Part shown: in pieces, positions 25,011-33,752 of the stretch
Layout: every line of letters starts with the position of its first letter
Position numbering within the stretch: position 1 is the first letter of the stretch
Source of the DNA: Clostridia bacterium
GTDB taxonomy: Bacteria > Bacillota > DTU025
NCBI GenBank assembly: GCA_034926675.1
Contig: JAYFQW010000014.1
Span: forward strand, 1 to 41,968
DNA length: 41,968 bases
Reading direction: 5' to 3'
Translations under genes and position numbers: made by a program
The notes under the pieces: model-generated
Told to the model about the DNA's origin: nothing
Database searches by the model: none
The model's input: only the letters and a program-made list of their open reading frames with translations

Positions 25011-26408
25011 ATGCCTGATCTTGTTATCTGCGGAGGAAGTGTAGTCTCATCTGAATCGACTATTGCGGCAGACGTGTACGTGCACGCTGGGCGGGTAGTG
25101 GACGTGATGCCTGTTGATGGCGCACCCCGCGCGCGGGCTGACATGCCATCTGGGGTGTGGGCATCGGTGGATGCCTCGGGGATGCTCGTGCTGCCGGGCA
25201 TCATCGATCCCCACGTCCACTTCGGCCTCAGATCAAGAGGGTCCATTACTGCGGATGACTTCAGTTCTGGAACTGAGGCAGCGGCCGCAGGCGGAGTGAC
25301 GACCGTAATCGACTACGCAGACCATGCCGCCGGCAAGCGCCTGCGGGATTGCGCAATGGCACGGCTCGATGAAGCGGCGGCGCTTGCTAGTGTTGACTTC
25401 TCAGTGCACCAGAATGTGGTGAGGCTCGAGCCGGATACCCTCGAGCAGCTGTGTGAACTGTCCGGCCTGGGAATCGCCAGTGTGAAAGTGTTCACTACCT
25501 ACAAGGACGCCGGGTACATGCTGGATGGCAAGTCCCTTGCAGGCATTCTCGCCGCATCACGGGAAAGCGGCATTCTGGTTACCGTGCATGCGGAAAGCGA
25601 TCCCGTGATCGAGGACGCCGGCCGTGGCCTGATTGCGCAGGGAGATACGTCTGTTCACGCACACGCCAGGTCTCGGCCTGCCGAGGCAGAAGCAGCTGCG
25701 ATCGGTGCGGTCATCGAGGCCGCCGCGTCTGTCGCTGGTCGAGTCTATTTCGTGCACGTCTCGACCGGCGTAGGGATCCAGAGGATCATCGCTGCAAGAG
25801 AACGCGGCCTTGAAGTGCACGCCGAAACCTGCCCGCATTACCTGCTTCTCGATGAGAGCGCCTACGGACGGGAGGACGCGGCGCTTTACATAATGAGCCC
25901 GCCGCTGAGGCGAGGGCAGGATCGCGCGATGCTCTGGGAGGCTATGAGGGCGGGCCGGATCGATACGATTTCCACTGATCACTGCGCCTTTACCCCGGGG
26001 CAGAAGGCCCTGGGCACAAGCTGTTTTGACACGCTGCCCGGCATCCCCGGAGTTCAGACACTCCTTCCTTTGATCTACACATACGGGGTGCGCGCAGGGC
26101 GGCTCAATATCACCGACATGGTGAGAATGATGTGCGAAAACCCCGCCCGGCTCTTCGGGCTGTGGGGGCGGAAGGGGAGCATATCGCCTGGCTTTGACGC
26201 GGATTTCGTCATTCTCGACCCCTCAGGTGGATCCACGCTCTCTGGAGATGAGCTGATTTCGAAGTCGGGATACACGCCTTACGAGGGCATCGAGGTAAGT
26301 GGAGAGATTCGACAGGTGTACCTTCGAGGCGAGATCGTTTTCGAGCGTGGGAGGTTCTGTGGACGCTCTGGGGGCGGACGATACGTGCCTGCTTGGCAGG
26401 GACGATGA
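25011..26408 (+). CDS. dihydropyrimidinase/hydantoinase family amidohydrolase
   Basis: This 465-residue cyclic amidohydrolase opens dihydropyrimidine or hydantoin rings to N-carbamoyl amino acids. Metal ligands are visible: DPHVHFG (His68, His70), the carboxylated lysine in FTTYKDAG (Lys165), HAES, FVHVSTG, and the catalytic Asp in ISTDHCAF. The ATG at 25011 has GAGGTG 6 nt upstream. It is the counterpart of E. coli HyuA/YgeZ, which lies in the same kind of cluster. Here a PreT/PreA dihydropyrimidine dehydrogenase is also present, so dihydrouracil or dihydrothymine is a credible substrate. Its stop overlaps the next start as ATGA. Confidence 0.9.
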   Translation: MPDLVICGGSVVSSESTIAADVYVHAGRVVDVMPVDGAPRARADMPSGVWASVDASGMLVLPGIIDPHVHFGLRSRGSITADDFSSGTEAAAAGGVTTVIDYADHAAGKRLRDCAMARLDEAAALASVDFSVHQNVVRLEPDTLEQLCELSGLGIASVKVFTTYKDAGYMLDGKSLAGILAASRESGILVTVHAESDPVIEDAGRGLIAQGDTSVHAHARSRPAEAEAAAIGAVIEAAASVAGRVYFVHVSTGVGIQRIIAARERGLEVHAETCPHYLLLDESAYGREDAALYIMSPPLRRGQDRAMLWEAMRAGRIDTISTDHCAFTPGQKALGTSCFDTLPGIPGVQTLLPLIYTYGVRAGRLNITDMVRMMCENPARLFGLWGRKGSISPGFDADFVILDPSGGSTLSGDELISKSGYTPYEGIEVSGEIRQVYLRGEIVFERGRFCGRSGGGRYVPAWQGR

Positions 26409-27640
26409 CGGCGCAGGAGAAGGAGGCATTCTACTTGGCACGTGCGATTCAGGATGTTATGAGGCTCGCAATGGAGTACGAGCCGAAGATAGTCCAGTTT
26501 CTGCGGGATCTGATCCGGATACCGTCCACCTCAGGGTGCGAGGGTGCGGCCATGAGGCGGATAGTCGAAGAAATGCAGGCTGTGGGCCTGCCAGATGTGG
26601 AGATAGATGAGATCGGCAATGTGGTGGGGCGGATTGGCGATGGAGATCTCAAAGTGCTGTACGATTCGCATATCGACACGGTGGGAATCGGCGACATAAG
26701 CGCCTGGCCCCATGACCCGTTTGAGGGCAAGTTGGAGAATGGGATCGTGTACGGGAGGGGGGCCTCGGATAACAAGGCAGCCATCGCGTGCATGGTGTAT
26801 GCCGCCAGGATAATGATGGACCTTGATTTAGGCAGCGGCGCCACCCTATACGTTGTGGGAGTGCCTCAGGAAGAGGACTGCGATGGCTGGGCCATCGGGG
26901 AGATGATCTCCAGGGAGTTCATACGGCCCGATCTTGTGGTTCTGGGCGAGTGCACGAATCTGGGAGTGAATCGCGGCCATAGGGGCAGGTGCGAGGTTGC
27001 GGTTGCGACCAGGGGCGTATCCTGCCACGCGAGCGCGCCGGAGCGGGGAGAGAACGCCATCTACAAGATGATTCCAACGATCAAGGGAGTGCAGGCGCTT
27101 GAATCGAAGACTAAAGACGACCCGTTCCTCGGCCGCGGCAGCATTGCGGTTACCCGAATCGAGAGTGTGAGCGGGTCGCTGAACGCACTGCCCGACCTGT
27201 GCAAGGTGTACATCGACAGGCGCATGACCATAGGCGAGACAGCCGGTTCCACCATCGAGGACGTGAGAAAGCACTCCGACCCGTGTGCAGAGGTTTCGCT
27301 CCTCCGCTACACCGAGAAAAGCTGGACCGGATATCAGGCGGATGTGCCGAAGGACTATCCTACCTGGGTGCTTCAGCCGGATCACCCTGCGGTGCTCGCA
27401 GGAGTGGAGGCTGCAAGGCAGGTGCTTGGGAGGGATCCCGTGGTCAGCAAGTGGGTGTTCTCCACCGACGGCGTGTCGATCACTGGCAAGCACGGCATCC
27501 CCACCATAGGATTTGGCCCCGGTGAGGAGAAATACGCTCACACCGTGAACGATCAGGTGCCTGTGGACCATCTGGCAGCGGCGACCGGGTTCTACGCGGT
27601 CTTCCCGGACGTGGCCGCTGCGATCATGGCGAAGCGCTGA
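26405..27640 (+). CDS. ygeY: YgeY-type M20 metallohydrolase
   Basis: The 411-residue product is of the M20 peptidase/deacylase family. Metal-site motifs include YDSHIDTVGIG (His89, Asp91), YGRGASDNKAA, PQEEDCDG (catalytic Glu and metal Glu) and the late STDGVSITG and GFGPGEEKYAH. It resembles E. coli YgeY closely in pattern: GVSCHGSAPERG there corresponds to GVSCHASAPERG here, and SWTG is shared. YgeY belongs to the anaerobic purine-degradation gene set, where it acts on an open-ring or carbamoylated intermediate. The ATG at 26405 makes a 4-nt ATGA overlap with the hydantoinase stop, which decides the start. Confidence 0.88.
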   Translation: MTAQEKEAFYLARAIQDVMRLAMEYEPKIVQFLRDLIRIPSTSGCEGAAMRRIVEEMQAVGLPDVEIDEIGNVVGRIGDGDLKVLYDSHIDTVGIGDISAWPHDPFEGKLENGIVYGRGASDNKAAIACMVYAARIMMDLDLGSGATLYVVGVPQEEDCDGWAIGEMISREFIRPDLVVLGECTNLGVNRGHRGRCEVAVATRGVSCHASAPERGENAIYKMIPTIKGVQALESKTKDDPFLGRGSIAVTRIESVSGSLNALPDLCKVYIDRRMTIGETAGSTIEDVRKHSDPCAEVSLLRYTEKSWTGYQADVPKDYPTWVLQPDHPAVLAGVEAARQVLGRDPVVSKWVFSTDGVSITGKHGIPTIGFGPGEEKYAHTVNDQVPVDHLAAATGFYAVFPDVAAAIMAKR

Positions 27641-27655
27641 TGGGGGGCAGTGTGC

Positions 27656-28189
27656 GTGGAAGCAACTCGCATTAGGATCACGGTGAACGGAAACGAGTTC
27701 ACGAGGACCGTATCCACATCCACTACGCTTCTGGATTTCCTCAGGGAGGAGCTGAACCTGACTGGCACAAAGGAGGGGTGCGGCAAGGGCGAGTGCGGGG
27801 CATGCACTGTCCTGCTGGACGGAACCCCAGTCGATTCCTGCCTGGTGTTTGCCTTCCAGTGCCACGGCAGGTCAGTCACCACTATTGAGGGATTGGCGCG
27901 CGAGGGGCAACTCCACCCGGTGCAGGATGCCTTTGTGCGCCATGGGGCAGTGCAGTGTGGATTCTGCACCCCGGGCATGGTCATGTCGGCAGTTGCTCTG
28001 CTGGATTCGGTTCCAGATCCATCAGAAGCAGAGATAAGGCAGGCGATGTCTGGAAACCTGTGCCGGTGCACAGGATACAAGGCCATAATCGAGGCCATCC
28101 AGGATGCAGCACAACAGAAAGCCAGTGGCAGAGGACGTCGCTTTGAGCAGGGTATGGATACGACGGAGAGGCCTTGGGAACAGCGATGA
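27656..28189 (+). CDS. molybdenum hydroxylase [2Fe-2S] subunit S1
   Basis: This 177-residue small subunit of a xanthine dehydrogenase-type enzyme transfers electrons from the molybdenum site to FAD. Cluster II ligands are Cys42, 47, 50 and 62 (GCGKGECGAC...C); cluster I ligands are Cys101, 104, 136 and 138 (QCGFC and CRC). The GTG at 27656 is preferred over 27650 because the G-rich ribosome site (27642-27647) is then 8 nt away. The C-terminus carries about 25 extra charged residues (GRGRRFEQGMDTTERPW) beyond the usual end. Its own M and L partners are not adjacent but lie about 4 kb downstream, after mocA, xdhC and preTA. Confidence 0.93.
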   Translation: MEATRIRITVNGNEFTRTVSTSTTLLDFLREELNLTGTKEGCGKGECGACTVLLDGTPVDSCLVFAFQCHGRSVTTIEGLAREGQLHPVQDAFVRHGAVQCGFCTPGMVMSAVALLDSVPDPSEAEIRQAMSGNLCRCTGYKAIIEAIQDAAQQKASGRGRRFEQGMDTTERPWEQR

Positions 28190-28920
28190 CTGGATCTGAC
28201 GTCGAGGATGTCGCAAGGTCTGTTGGCGGACCCTTCGTGTCGGCGATACTGCTCGCCGCAGGCGCCTCCAGCAGGATGGGCACTGCCAAACAGCTTCTGA
28301 TGTGGGAGCGTGTCCCGATGGTGAGCCATGTCGCCTCCGTATGCGCCAACTCCCGCTGCGCCGAGGTGATAGTAGTGGTCGGGTGCCGCGCGGATGAAGT
28401 GCGCGAGGCGGTCTTGGCGCGATGCGAGCAGTCGGGGCCTTCGGGCGCGCGATTCCGAGGAAAGCCTGTCACAGTAGTGACCAACGAGGGATGGGAGAGG
28501 GGGATGGCAAGCTCGGTGGCCTGCGGGGCAGCCTCAGCGGATCCCAGGGCAGATGCGTTCGCAATAGCCCTATCCGACCATCCTGCGGTGGAATCGAGCG
28601 TTATTGATGCCATCATCCTTGCATTTGCGAGATTCGAACTGAACCAGCAGGGAAGGGCAGTAGTCGTTCCGACGCACAACGGCAGGCGCGGCCACCCCAT
28701 TCTGCTTGGGGCTGCTCTCAGAGATGAGCTCATTGCGCTCCCTGGGAAACCGGGGGAGGTTCGGGGGAAGGGCCGGACTCTTTCGGATATCGTGGGGGAG
28801 AACCTGGATGTGCTGCGCGGGTTGGTGGAGGTGTCGTCTCCAGGCGTGAGAGTCGACCTCGACACCGTGGAAGAGTACGAGGCAGCGTGCGAGGATAGAG
28901 GTTTCACTCAGAGGAGGTAG
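28186..28920 (+). CDS. mocA: molybdenum cofactor cytidylyltransferase (MocA-like)
   Basis: This 244-residue NTP-transferase (MobA/MocA fold) attaches CMP to molybdopterin to make the MCD cofactor used by xanthine dehydrogenase-type hydroxylases. The nucleotide-binding loop LLAAGASSRMG (22-32) with downstream Lys35, the VVVGCRADEV strand, the metal-binding Asp in ALSDHPAV, and PTHNGRRGHPILL are all typical of MocA. ATG 28186 overlaps the preceding stop as ATGA. In E. coli the equivalent gene (ygfJ) also lies in the purine cluster. It should serve both hydroxylases encoded nearby. Confidence 0.88.
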   Translation: MTGSDVEDVARSVGGPFVSAILLAAGASSRMGTAKQLLMWERVPMVSHVASVCANSRCAEVIVVVGCRADEVREAVLARCEQSGPSGARFRGKPVTVVTNEGWERGMASSVACGAASADPRADAFAIALSDHPAVESSVIDAIILAFARFELNQQGRAVVVPTHNGRRGHPILLGAALRDELIALPGKPGEVRGKGRTLSDIVGENLDVLRGLVEVSSPGVRVDLDTVEEYEAACEDRGFTQRR

Positions 28921-28931
28921 GGGACGGCAGT

Positions 28932-29771
28932 ATGCTTGAGCTTCTTAGAGAGACGGTCCGGACCATGGAATCTGGGACTCCTGCTGTCCTGGTGACGGTG
29001 ATAGGCACTGGAGGGCCTTCTCCGGGAAAGGAGGGGGCGAAGATGCTTGTCCGGGCAGATGGGAGCACTGCGGGCACAGTTGGAGGCGGCGCGCTGGAGG
29101 CCAGGGCCATTCAGGCGGCCATTCAGGCCATGTCATGCAGACACAGCCGCAGGCTCACTCTTGGCCAAGAAGAGGGTGGTCTTGCGAGCCTCGGGATGGC
29201 GTGCGGCGGTCATATCGACCTGCTCTTGGAGTATATGTCGTCAGGGCCCGAGGTGCACGTTTTCGGGGCGGGCCACGTGGGGCTGGCCGTCGGGGAGCTT
29301 GCGAAGTTTGCAGGTTTCAGAGTGAGGCTGATCGACGATAGACAGGAGTTCGCATCGAGGACCTTGGCGCCCTGGGCGGACGAGGTTCGGGTGCAGAGTT
29401 TCCCCGAGGCCGCGGCGGCGACGCCCGGAGGTGTGGATTCCTACGTGGTAATCGTGACCCGCGGGCATGAATGGGACACCGAGGTTCTGTACCACATCCT
29501 GAGGGCGGAGGAGCCTCCGTTCTACGTGGGCATGATCGGGAGCAGGCAGAAGGTTGAAAGCTGCTGCACGAGTTTGCGAAGCAGAGGGGTGAGCGAAAAC
29601 TCCATTGCCCTGCTTCATGCTCCGATTGGCCTCCATATCGGCGGGAATGCGCCCAAGGAGATTGCGGTGAGCATCGTTGCAGAGATGATAGCTGCCAGAT
29701 ACGGATTGGACTCGAAATGCAGCAATGGAGGTGCTACTGGTGGCGACTCGACAACAATCGGAAACCATTAG
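28932..29771 (+). CDS. xdhC: XdhC/CoxI family maturation factor
   Basis: The 279-residue product has an N-terminal XdhC domain (SPGKEGAKMLV, GTVGGGALEARA near 50) and a C-terminal Rossmann domain (VHVFGAGHVGLAVGELA near 105; MIGSRQK). XdhC binds the molybdenum cofactor, promotes its sulfuration and inserts it into the L subunit. It follows mocA by 11 nt and overlaps the start of preT by 32 nt, consistent with an ordered cofactor-loading module. E. coli YqeB in the corresponding cluster is a related protein. Confidence 0.9.
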   Translation: MLELLRETVRTMESGTPAVLVTVIGTGGPSPGKEGAKMLVRADGSTAGTVGGGALEARAIQAAIQAMSCRHSRRLTLGQEEGGLASLGMACGGHIDLLLEYMSSGPEVHVFGAGHVGLAVGELAKFAGFRVRLIDDRQEFASRTLAPWADEVRVQSFPEAAAATPGGVDSYVVIVTRGHEWDTEVLYHILRAEEPPFYVGMIGSRQKVESCCTSLRSRGVSENSIALLHAPIGLHIGGNAPKEIAVSIVAEMIAARYGLDSKCSNGGATGGDSTTIGNH

Positions 29772-31119
29772 CATGGCAGAGCGGGTGTCGAGCATGGCTG
29801 AGGTGAAGAGGGGCCTGAAGCCGCACCAAGCCCTGGCTGAGGCGGCAAGGTGTCTCTTTTGCCACGATGCGCCATGTGTTAAGGGCTGCCCCGTGGGAAT
29901 CGATATCCCCGGCTTCATCCGACGGATAGCTCAGCGGAATACCATCGGCGCCGCCAGGCTGATACGGCAGTCGAATCCACTCGGTTCGATATGTGCAAGG
30001 GTCTGTCCGGCGGAGTCGCTCTGCGAGAAGTCGTGCACGAGCTCTGGCATTGCCCAACCGATCGCCATTGCAGATCTCCAAAGATATGCAACAGATCAGG
30101 AACTGGCAAGGGGAATACCTCCGATGAAGTGCGCTGCCTCCACCGGCAGAAACGTCGCGGTGGTCGGGGCTGGTCCTGCCGGACTCACATGTGCGGTGTC
30201 CCTGGCTTCCCAGGGCGAATCGGTCACGGTGTTCGATCGCTGGGCGGAGCCTGGGGGAACGATGCGATATGGTATTCCAGCTTATCGCCTGCCCCGAGAG
30301 ATCCTGGCGGCGGAATCGGTTTGGGTCCTGTCTACAGGCGTCAAGTTCGTTCCGAGTACCGAGATCGGAAGGGACATCAGCTTCGATGAACTGGTGTCTG
30401 GCTACGATGCGGTGTTCATCTGCGCCGGGCTGGGGCAACCGGAGAACCCGCGGCTGCCAGGCGATGACGTGGCAGGAGTGGCATCAGCATACAGCTTCCT
30501 TCGATTTGCGTCTGACCCTGGGAGTCGGGCGGGGATGAGATCAACCGACATTCCCGACCCCCTCGGACGGGTAGTGGTGCTGGGCGGAGGAAATGTGGCG
30601 GTTGACGCCGCATGTGTAGCCGCGAGGCTCGGAGCGGATTCCGTTACCATCGCATACAGGCGCTCTGAGGCGGAGATGCCGGCCTGGCCAGGAGAGGTCG
30701 AGTTCGCTCGCGAGGAGGGGGTGGAGTTCAGATTCCTGCTCTCTCCATCGGAGGTTCTGGGATCGGAGGGGAAGGTGGTCGGAGTCAAGATGGCCCGGAT
30801 GAGGCTCCTGGCTGCTGATGGTTCCAGCCGACCGAAACCGGCGCCCACCGGTGAGCCTGACGAGCTCCTCGGCGCGGATACTGTCGTGTTGGCGTTTGGG
30901 CAGGGGCCCAACGAGGCGGTGTTCAGAGGGATGCCCGGTCTTGTTCGCGGTGACTCGGGGATGATCCGGATTGACCCATTTACAGGCGCTACATCGGTTC
31001 CAGGGGTTTTCGCCGGAGGCGACGCTGCAAATGGCGGCACGACGGTGGTTCGTGCGGTGCGCGAGGGGCTGGCGGCTGCGGCCGGGATACGTGGCTATCT
31101 CGATTCCCGGGTGAGTTAG
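29740..31119 (+). CDS. preT: NAD(P)-dependent dihydropyrimidine dehydrogenase subunit PreT (GltD-like)
   Basis: This 459-residue protein carries electrons from NAD(P)H to PreA. N-terminal Cys groups for two [4Fe-4S] clusters are at 38/41/46/50 (CLFCHDAPCVKGCP) and 85/89/95/99 (CARVCPAESLCEKSC). The FAD site GAGPAG is at 143-148, the NAD(P) site GGGNVAVDAA at about 282, and the C-terminal FAD motif VFAGGDAANGG closes the fold. GTG 29740 is preferred, with GGAGGTG 6 nt upstream; ATG 29725 in frame contains that ribosome site. The pairing with preA directly downstream distinguishes it from glutamate synthase small chain. Confidence 0.88.
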   Translation: MATRQQSETISMAERVSSMAEVKRGLKPHQALAEAARCLFCHDAPCVKGCPVGIDIPGFIRRIAQRNTIGAARLIRQSNPLGSICARVCPAESLCEKSCTSSGIAQPIAIADLQRYATDQELARGIPPMKCAASTGRNVAVVGAGPAGLTCAVSLASQGESVTVFDRWAEPGGTMRYGIPAYRLPREILAAESVWVLSTGVKFVPSTEIGRDISFDELVSGYDAVFICAGLGQPENPRLPGDDVAGVASAYSFLRFASDPGSRAGMRSTDIPDPLGRVVVLGGGNVAVDAACVAARLGADSVTIAYRRSEAEMPAWPGEVEFAREEGVEFRFLLSPSEVLGSEGKVVGVKMARMRLLAADGSSRPKPAPTGEPDELLGADTVVLAFGQGPNEAVFRGMPGLVRGDSGMIRIDPFTGATSVPGVFAGGDAANGGTTVVRAVREGLAAAAGIRGYLDSRVS

Positions 31120-31188
31120 CATAGTGGGGCCTCGCAGCGCCGCGCGCGGCGGCGCGTCCTGCGCCAGAATATTCATGGAGGGATTTCT

Positions 31189-32400
31189 ATGGGTGCTGAT
31201 CTGTCCATACAATTCGCAGGGGTCCAATTCGAGAACCCATTCACTCTGGCAGCATCGCCGTGTTCCGACAACGCTGAGATGGTTGCGCGCGCGTTCGACG
31301 CCGGATGGGGCGGGGCAATTCTGAAAACCACATCCGTCGAGGAAGAAGTGGTTGAGCTCGCATACCCGATGATGGCGGGCCTTGATTACGACGACAAGCG
31401 AGTGATAGGGCTTCAGAACATCGACCTCATCTCAGAACGGCACATCGACCAGGTGGAGCGGGATGTGCGTGCGCTCAAGAAGGAGTACCCGCACAAGGTA
31501 GTCGCTGCTAGCATCATGGGCTCGAAGAAAGAGCACTGGCAGGAGCTCGTGAGGAGGCTCGAGGCCGCTGGCGTCGACTTGATCGAGTGCAGTTTCTCGT
31601 GCCCCCATGGGATGCCAGAGCGGGGCATGGGTTCCACGATAGGTCAGGACGCCCAACTCACCGAGCGCACTGCGAGATGGGTGAAAGAAGCATCCTCCAG
31701 AGTGCCCATTGTGATCAAGGTGACTCCCCTTGTGGCAGACATCACTGCGATCGCCCGCGCTGTCAAGCGGTCCGGGGCAGATGGGGTGTGCGCCATAAAC
31801 ACGGTGAAGTGCCTCATCGGAGTGGATTTGGACAGCCTCGTTCCCTACCCGAACGTTGGCGGCAAGTCGACCTACGGAGGGTATTCTGGCCCAGCCGTGA
31901 AACCCATCGCCCTTAGGTGCGTTGCTGAGATCGCGAAGGCTATTGACATCCCCGTAGCGGCTACTGGAGGAATCTGCACATGGCGCGATGCAGCGGAGTT
32001 CCTCCTCTTGGGTGCGCGAAACCTTCAGATCTGCACGGCAGTCATGAAGAATGGTTTCCGGATAATCGAGGACCTCGTCGACGGGCTGTCAGTGTATCTG
32101 GAAGAGAAAGGCATGTCCTCCGTGGAGGAACTCGTGGGCAAGTCACTCCCTAATATCGTTGAGCACTCCCGCCTCTCCCGGGCATATAAGCCAGTTTCCG
32201 TGATCAACCTCGAAACTTGCGTAAAGTGCGACGTCTGCTACATAGCCTGCCTCGATGGCGGGCATCAGGCCATAAGCCTTGATGAGAAGAGACTTCCCCA
32301 TGTTGACGAAGAGAAGTGCGTGGGATGTGGGATGTGCGCTTCGGTCTGCCCGGTATGGGACTGCGTCAGGCTGGATCAGAGGCAGGAGGCAGGCATCTAG
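31189..32400 (+). CDS. preA: dihydropyrimidine dehydrogenase subunit PreA
   Basis: The 403-residue product is an FMN TIM-barrel dehydrogenase of the DHOD family. The catalytic loop reads SCPHGMPERGMG (about 136-147), which carries the active-site Cys of dihydropyrimidine dehydrogenases. The C-terminus has two ferredoxin clusters (CVKCDVCYIAC about 344-354 and CVGCGMCASVCP about 377-388). With PreT it reduces uracil or thymine to the dihydro form, or runs in reverse. ATG 31189 has GGAGGGA upstream. The 69-nt gap before it contains a very GC-rich self-complementary stretch (about 31136-31155). Confidence 0.93.
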   Translation: MGADLSIQFAGVQFENPFTLAASPCSDNAEMVARAFDAGWGGAILKTTSVEEEVVELAYPMMAGLDYDDKRVIGLQNIDLISERHIDQVERDVRALKKEYPHKVVAASIMGSKKEHWQELVRRLEAAGVDLIECSFSCPHGMPERGMGSTIGQDAQLTERTARWVKEASSRVPIVIKVTPLVADITAIARAVKRSGADGVCAINTVKCLIGVDLDSLVPYPNVGGKSTYGGYSGPAVKPIALRCVAEIAKAIDIPVAATGGICTWRDAAEFLLLGARNLQICTAVMKNGFRIIEDLVDGLSVYLEEKGMSSVEELVGKSLPNIVEHSRLSRAYKPVSVINLETCVKCDVCYIACLDGGHQAISLDEKRLPHVDEEKCVGCGMCASVCPVWDCVRLDQRQEAGI

Positions 32401-32458
32401 CGCTCGGCGGACAGGGGACAGCGGGCGCGGAAAGCCTGATGCGGGAGGTGGGCGCGGT

Positions 32459-33742
32459 ATGGTGGAACCTTTCGTTGCTGTGAGGGCCAGGTCCGCCCGG
32501 GATGCGGTGGGGCTTCTAGGGGCCAATCTCGGCGCCAGCGTGATCGCGGGCGGCACTGACCTGGTTGTGAAGATGAAAGACGGCAGAGCCCGACCGAAGG
32601 TGCTGGTTAGCATCGATGCCGCGGAAGATCTGTCGGGCATTGAGGACCTGGGCGACGAAGTATGGATCGGCGCAGGGTGCACCCATGCTCAGATCTCATC
32701 GTCTGAGGTAGTGAAGGGCAGGGCGCATCTTCTTGCGGCAGCCTCGATATCCGTGGGCTCTCCCCAGATACGAAACAGGGGGACAATCGGTGGGAACATC
32801 GGCACCGGATCTCCTGCCGGAGACGCCATTCCCGCTCTGATGGCGATGAATGGACGAGTGGTGGCAGAGAGCAAGCGCGGCAGGCGCGAGTTTTCTGCGG
32901 AGGATTTCTTCCTAGGCCCGGGCAGAACCGGACTGGAGCCTGACGAACTGATCCTTGGTGTGCGTGTACTCGCGGATCGCCCCGGCGACATTGCTGCCTT
33001 CCGCAAACTTGGCCAGAGGCGGGCAATGTCAATATCCATTGCGAGTGTGGCTGTCCACGGCCACCTTCAGGGAGGGGCGCTCACCGATGTAAGGGTTGCT
33101 CTTGGCTCTGTTGCTCCCACTGTAGTGCGGGCACGGGCCCTTGAAGCGGCTCTTGAAGGAAAGGAAGTCACCGCCGAGTCTCTCGCAGACGCGTGCGCGC
33201 TTGCGAGAGAGGCGGCGTCGCCAATAGCTGACATCCGTGGAACTCGGGAGTACAGGCTGGCGATGGTGGAAGCCCTCACATACCAGGCGCTCTACAGGGC
33301 GATATGGCCGGAACTTGTGGATGATGCGAAGGCCAAGTGGGCCGCAGAGCAGGGGCTTTCGGCGAGGGGCTGCTGTGGAGCGAAGGAAGGGCGAGGGCAG
33401 GCCACGATGGACGCGGCAACAGGCGCGGCAACAGGTGCGGTCGCAGGCGCGGTCGCAGGTGCGGATGTGGACGCGGCAACAGGCGCCTGCGAAGGAGCTC
33501 AGCCAGGCTCGATCAGAGTGAAGGTTGCCCTGTTTGGGGAGCTTTCGAGGCTGGCGCCTGGCGGACGAACCACTGTTCAGCTCCATGCAGGCGCGAGGCT
33601 TGCGGATCTGTACGGTCTGCTCCTAGTGGAAGACAATAGCTACGTGGTGGCATTGGTGAACCAGAAACGGCAGTTCGATGACGCAATTCTGGCCGACGGG
33701 GATGAAGTGCAGCTGATGCATCCTGTGGGCGGCGGAGCATAA
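32459..33742 (+). CDS. molybdenum hydroxylase FAD subunit M1 fused to a MoaD/ThiS-like domain
   Basis: The product has 427 residues. Residues 1-295 are a CoxM-type FAD-binding subunit (IAGGTDLVV at 29-37, TIGGNIGTGSPAGD near 109, FRKLGQRRAMS). Residues about 300-345 are a low-complexity Ala/Gly/Thr linker, and the last 80 residues form a beta-grasp MoaD/ThiS-like domain (IRVKVALFGELSRLAPGG ... DEVQLMHPVGGGA). MoaD needs a free C-terminal Gly-Gly for adenylation by MoeB; here the chain ends Gly-Gly-Gly-Ala, so trimming or a non-catalytic role must be considered. ATG 32459 has GGGAGGTG 9 nt upstream. The fusion is not the usual architecture of M subunits. Confidence 0.88.
   Translation: MVEPFVAVRARSARDAVGLLGANLGASVIAGGTDLVVKMKDGRARPKVLVSIDAAEDLSGIEDLGDEVWIGAGCTHAQISSSEVVKGRAHLLAAASISVGSPQIRNRGTIGGNIGTGSPAGDAIPALMAMNGRVVAESKRGRREFSAEDFFLGPGRTGLEPDELILGVRVLADRPGDIAAFRKLGQRRAMSISIASVAVHGHLQGGALTDVRVALGSVAPTVVRARALEAALEGKEVTAESLADACALAREAASPIADIRGTREYRLAMVEALTYQALYRAIWPELVDDAKAKWAAEQGLSARGCCGAKEGRGQATMDAATGAATGAVAGAVAGADVDAATGACEGAQPGSIRVKVALFGELSRLAPGGRTTVQLHAGARLADLYGLLLVEDNSYVVALVNQKRQFDDAILADGDEVQLMHPVGGGA
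33411..33489 (+). repeat. in-frame low-complexity repeat in the M1-MoaD linker
   Basis: Related 12-nt units such as GCGGCAACAGGC and GCGGTCGCAGGC are repeated, and the first unit recurs at the end (near 33472-33483). They encode a run of Ala-Thr-Gly-Ala and Ala-Val-Ala-Gly tetrads. The array has expanded in frame and its length probably varies between strains. Confidence 0.75.
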
Positions 33743-33752
33743 GGGGGGCGCC

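Noticed and set aside
29740-31119. Glutamate synthase small chain
   Set aside because: The fold is shared, but there is no glutamate synthase large chain; preA directly follows, so PreT is the better call.
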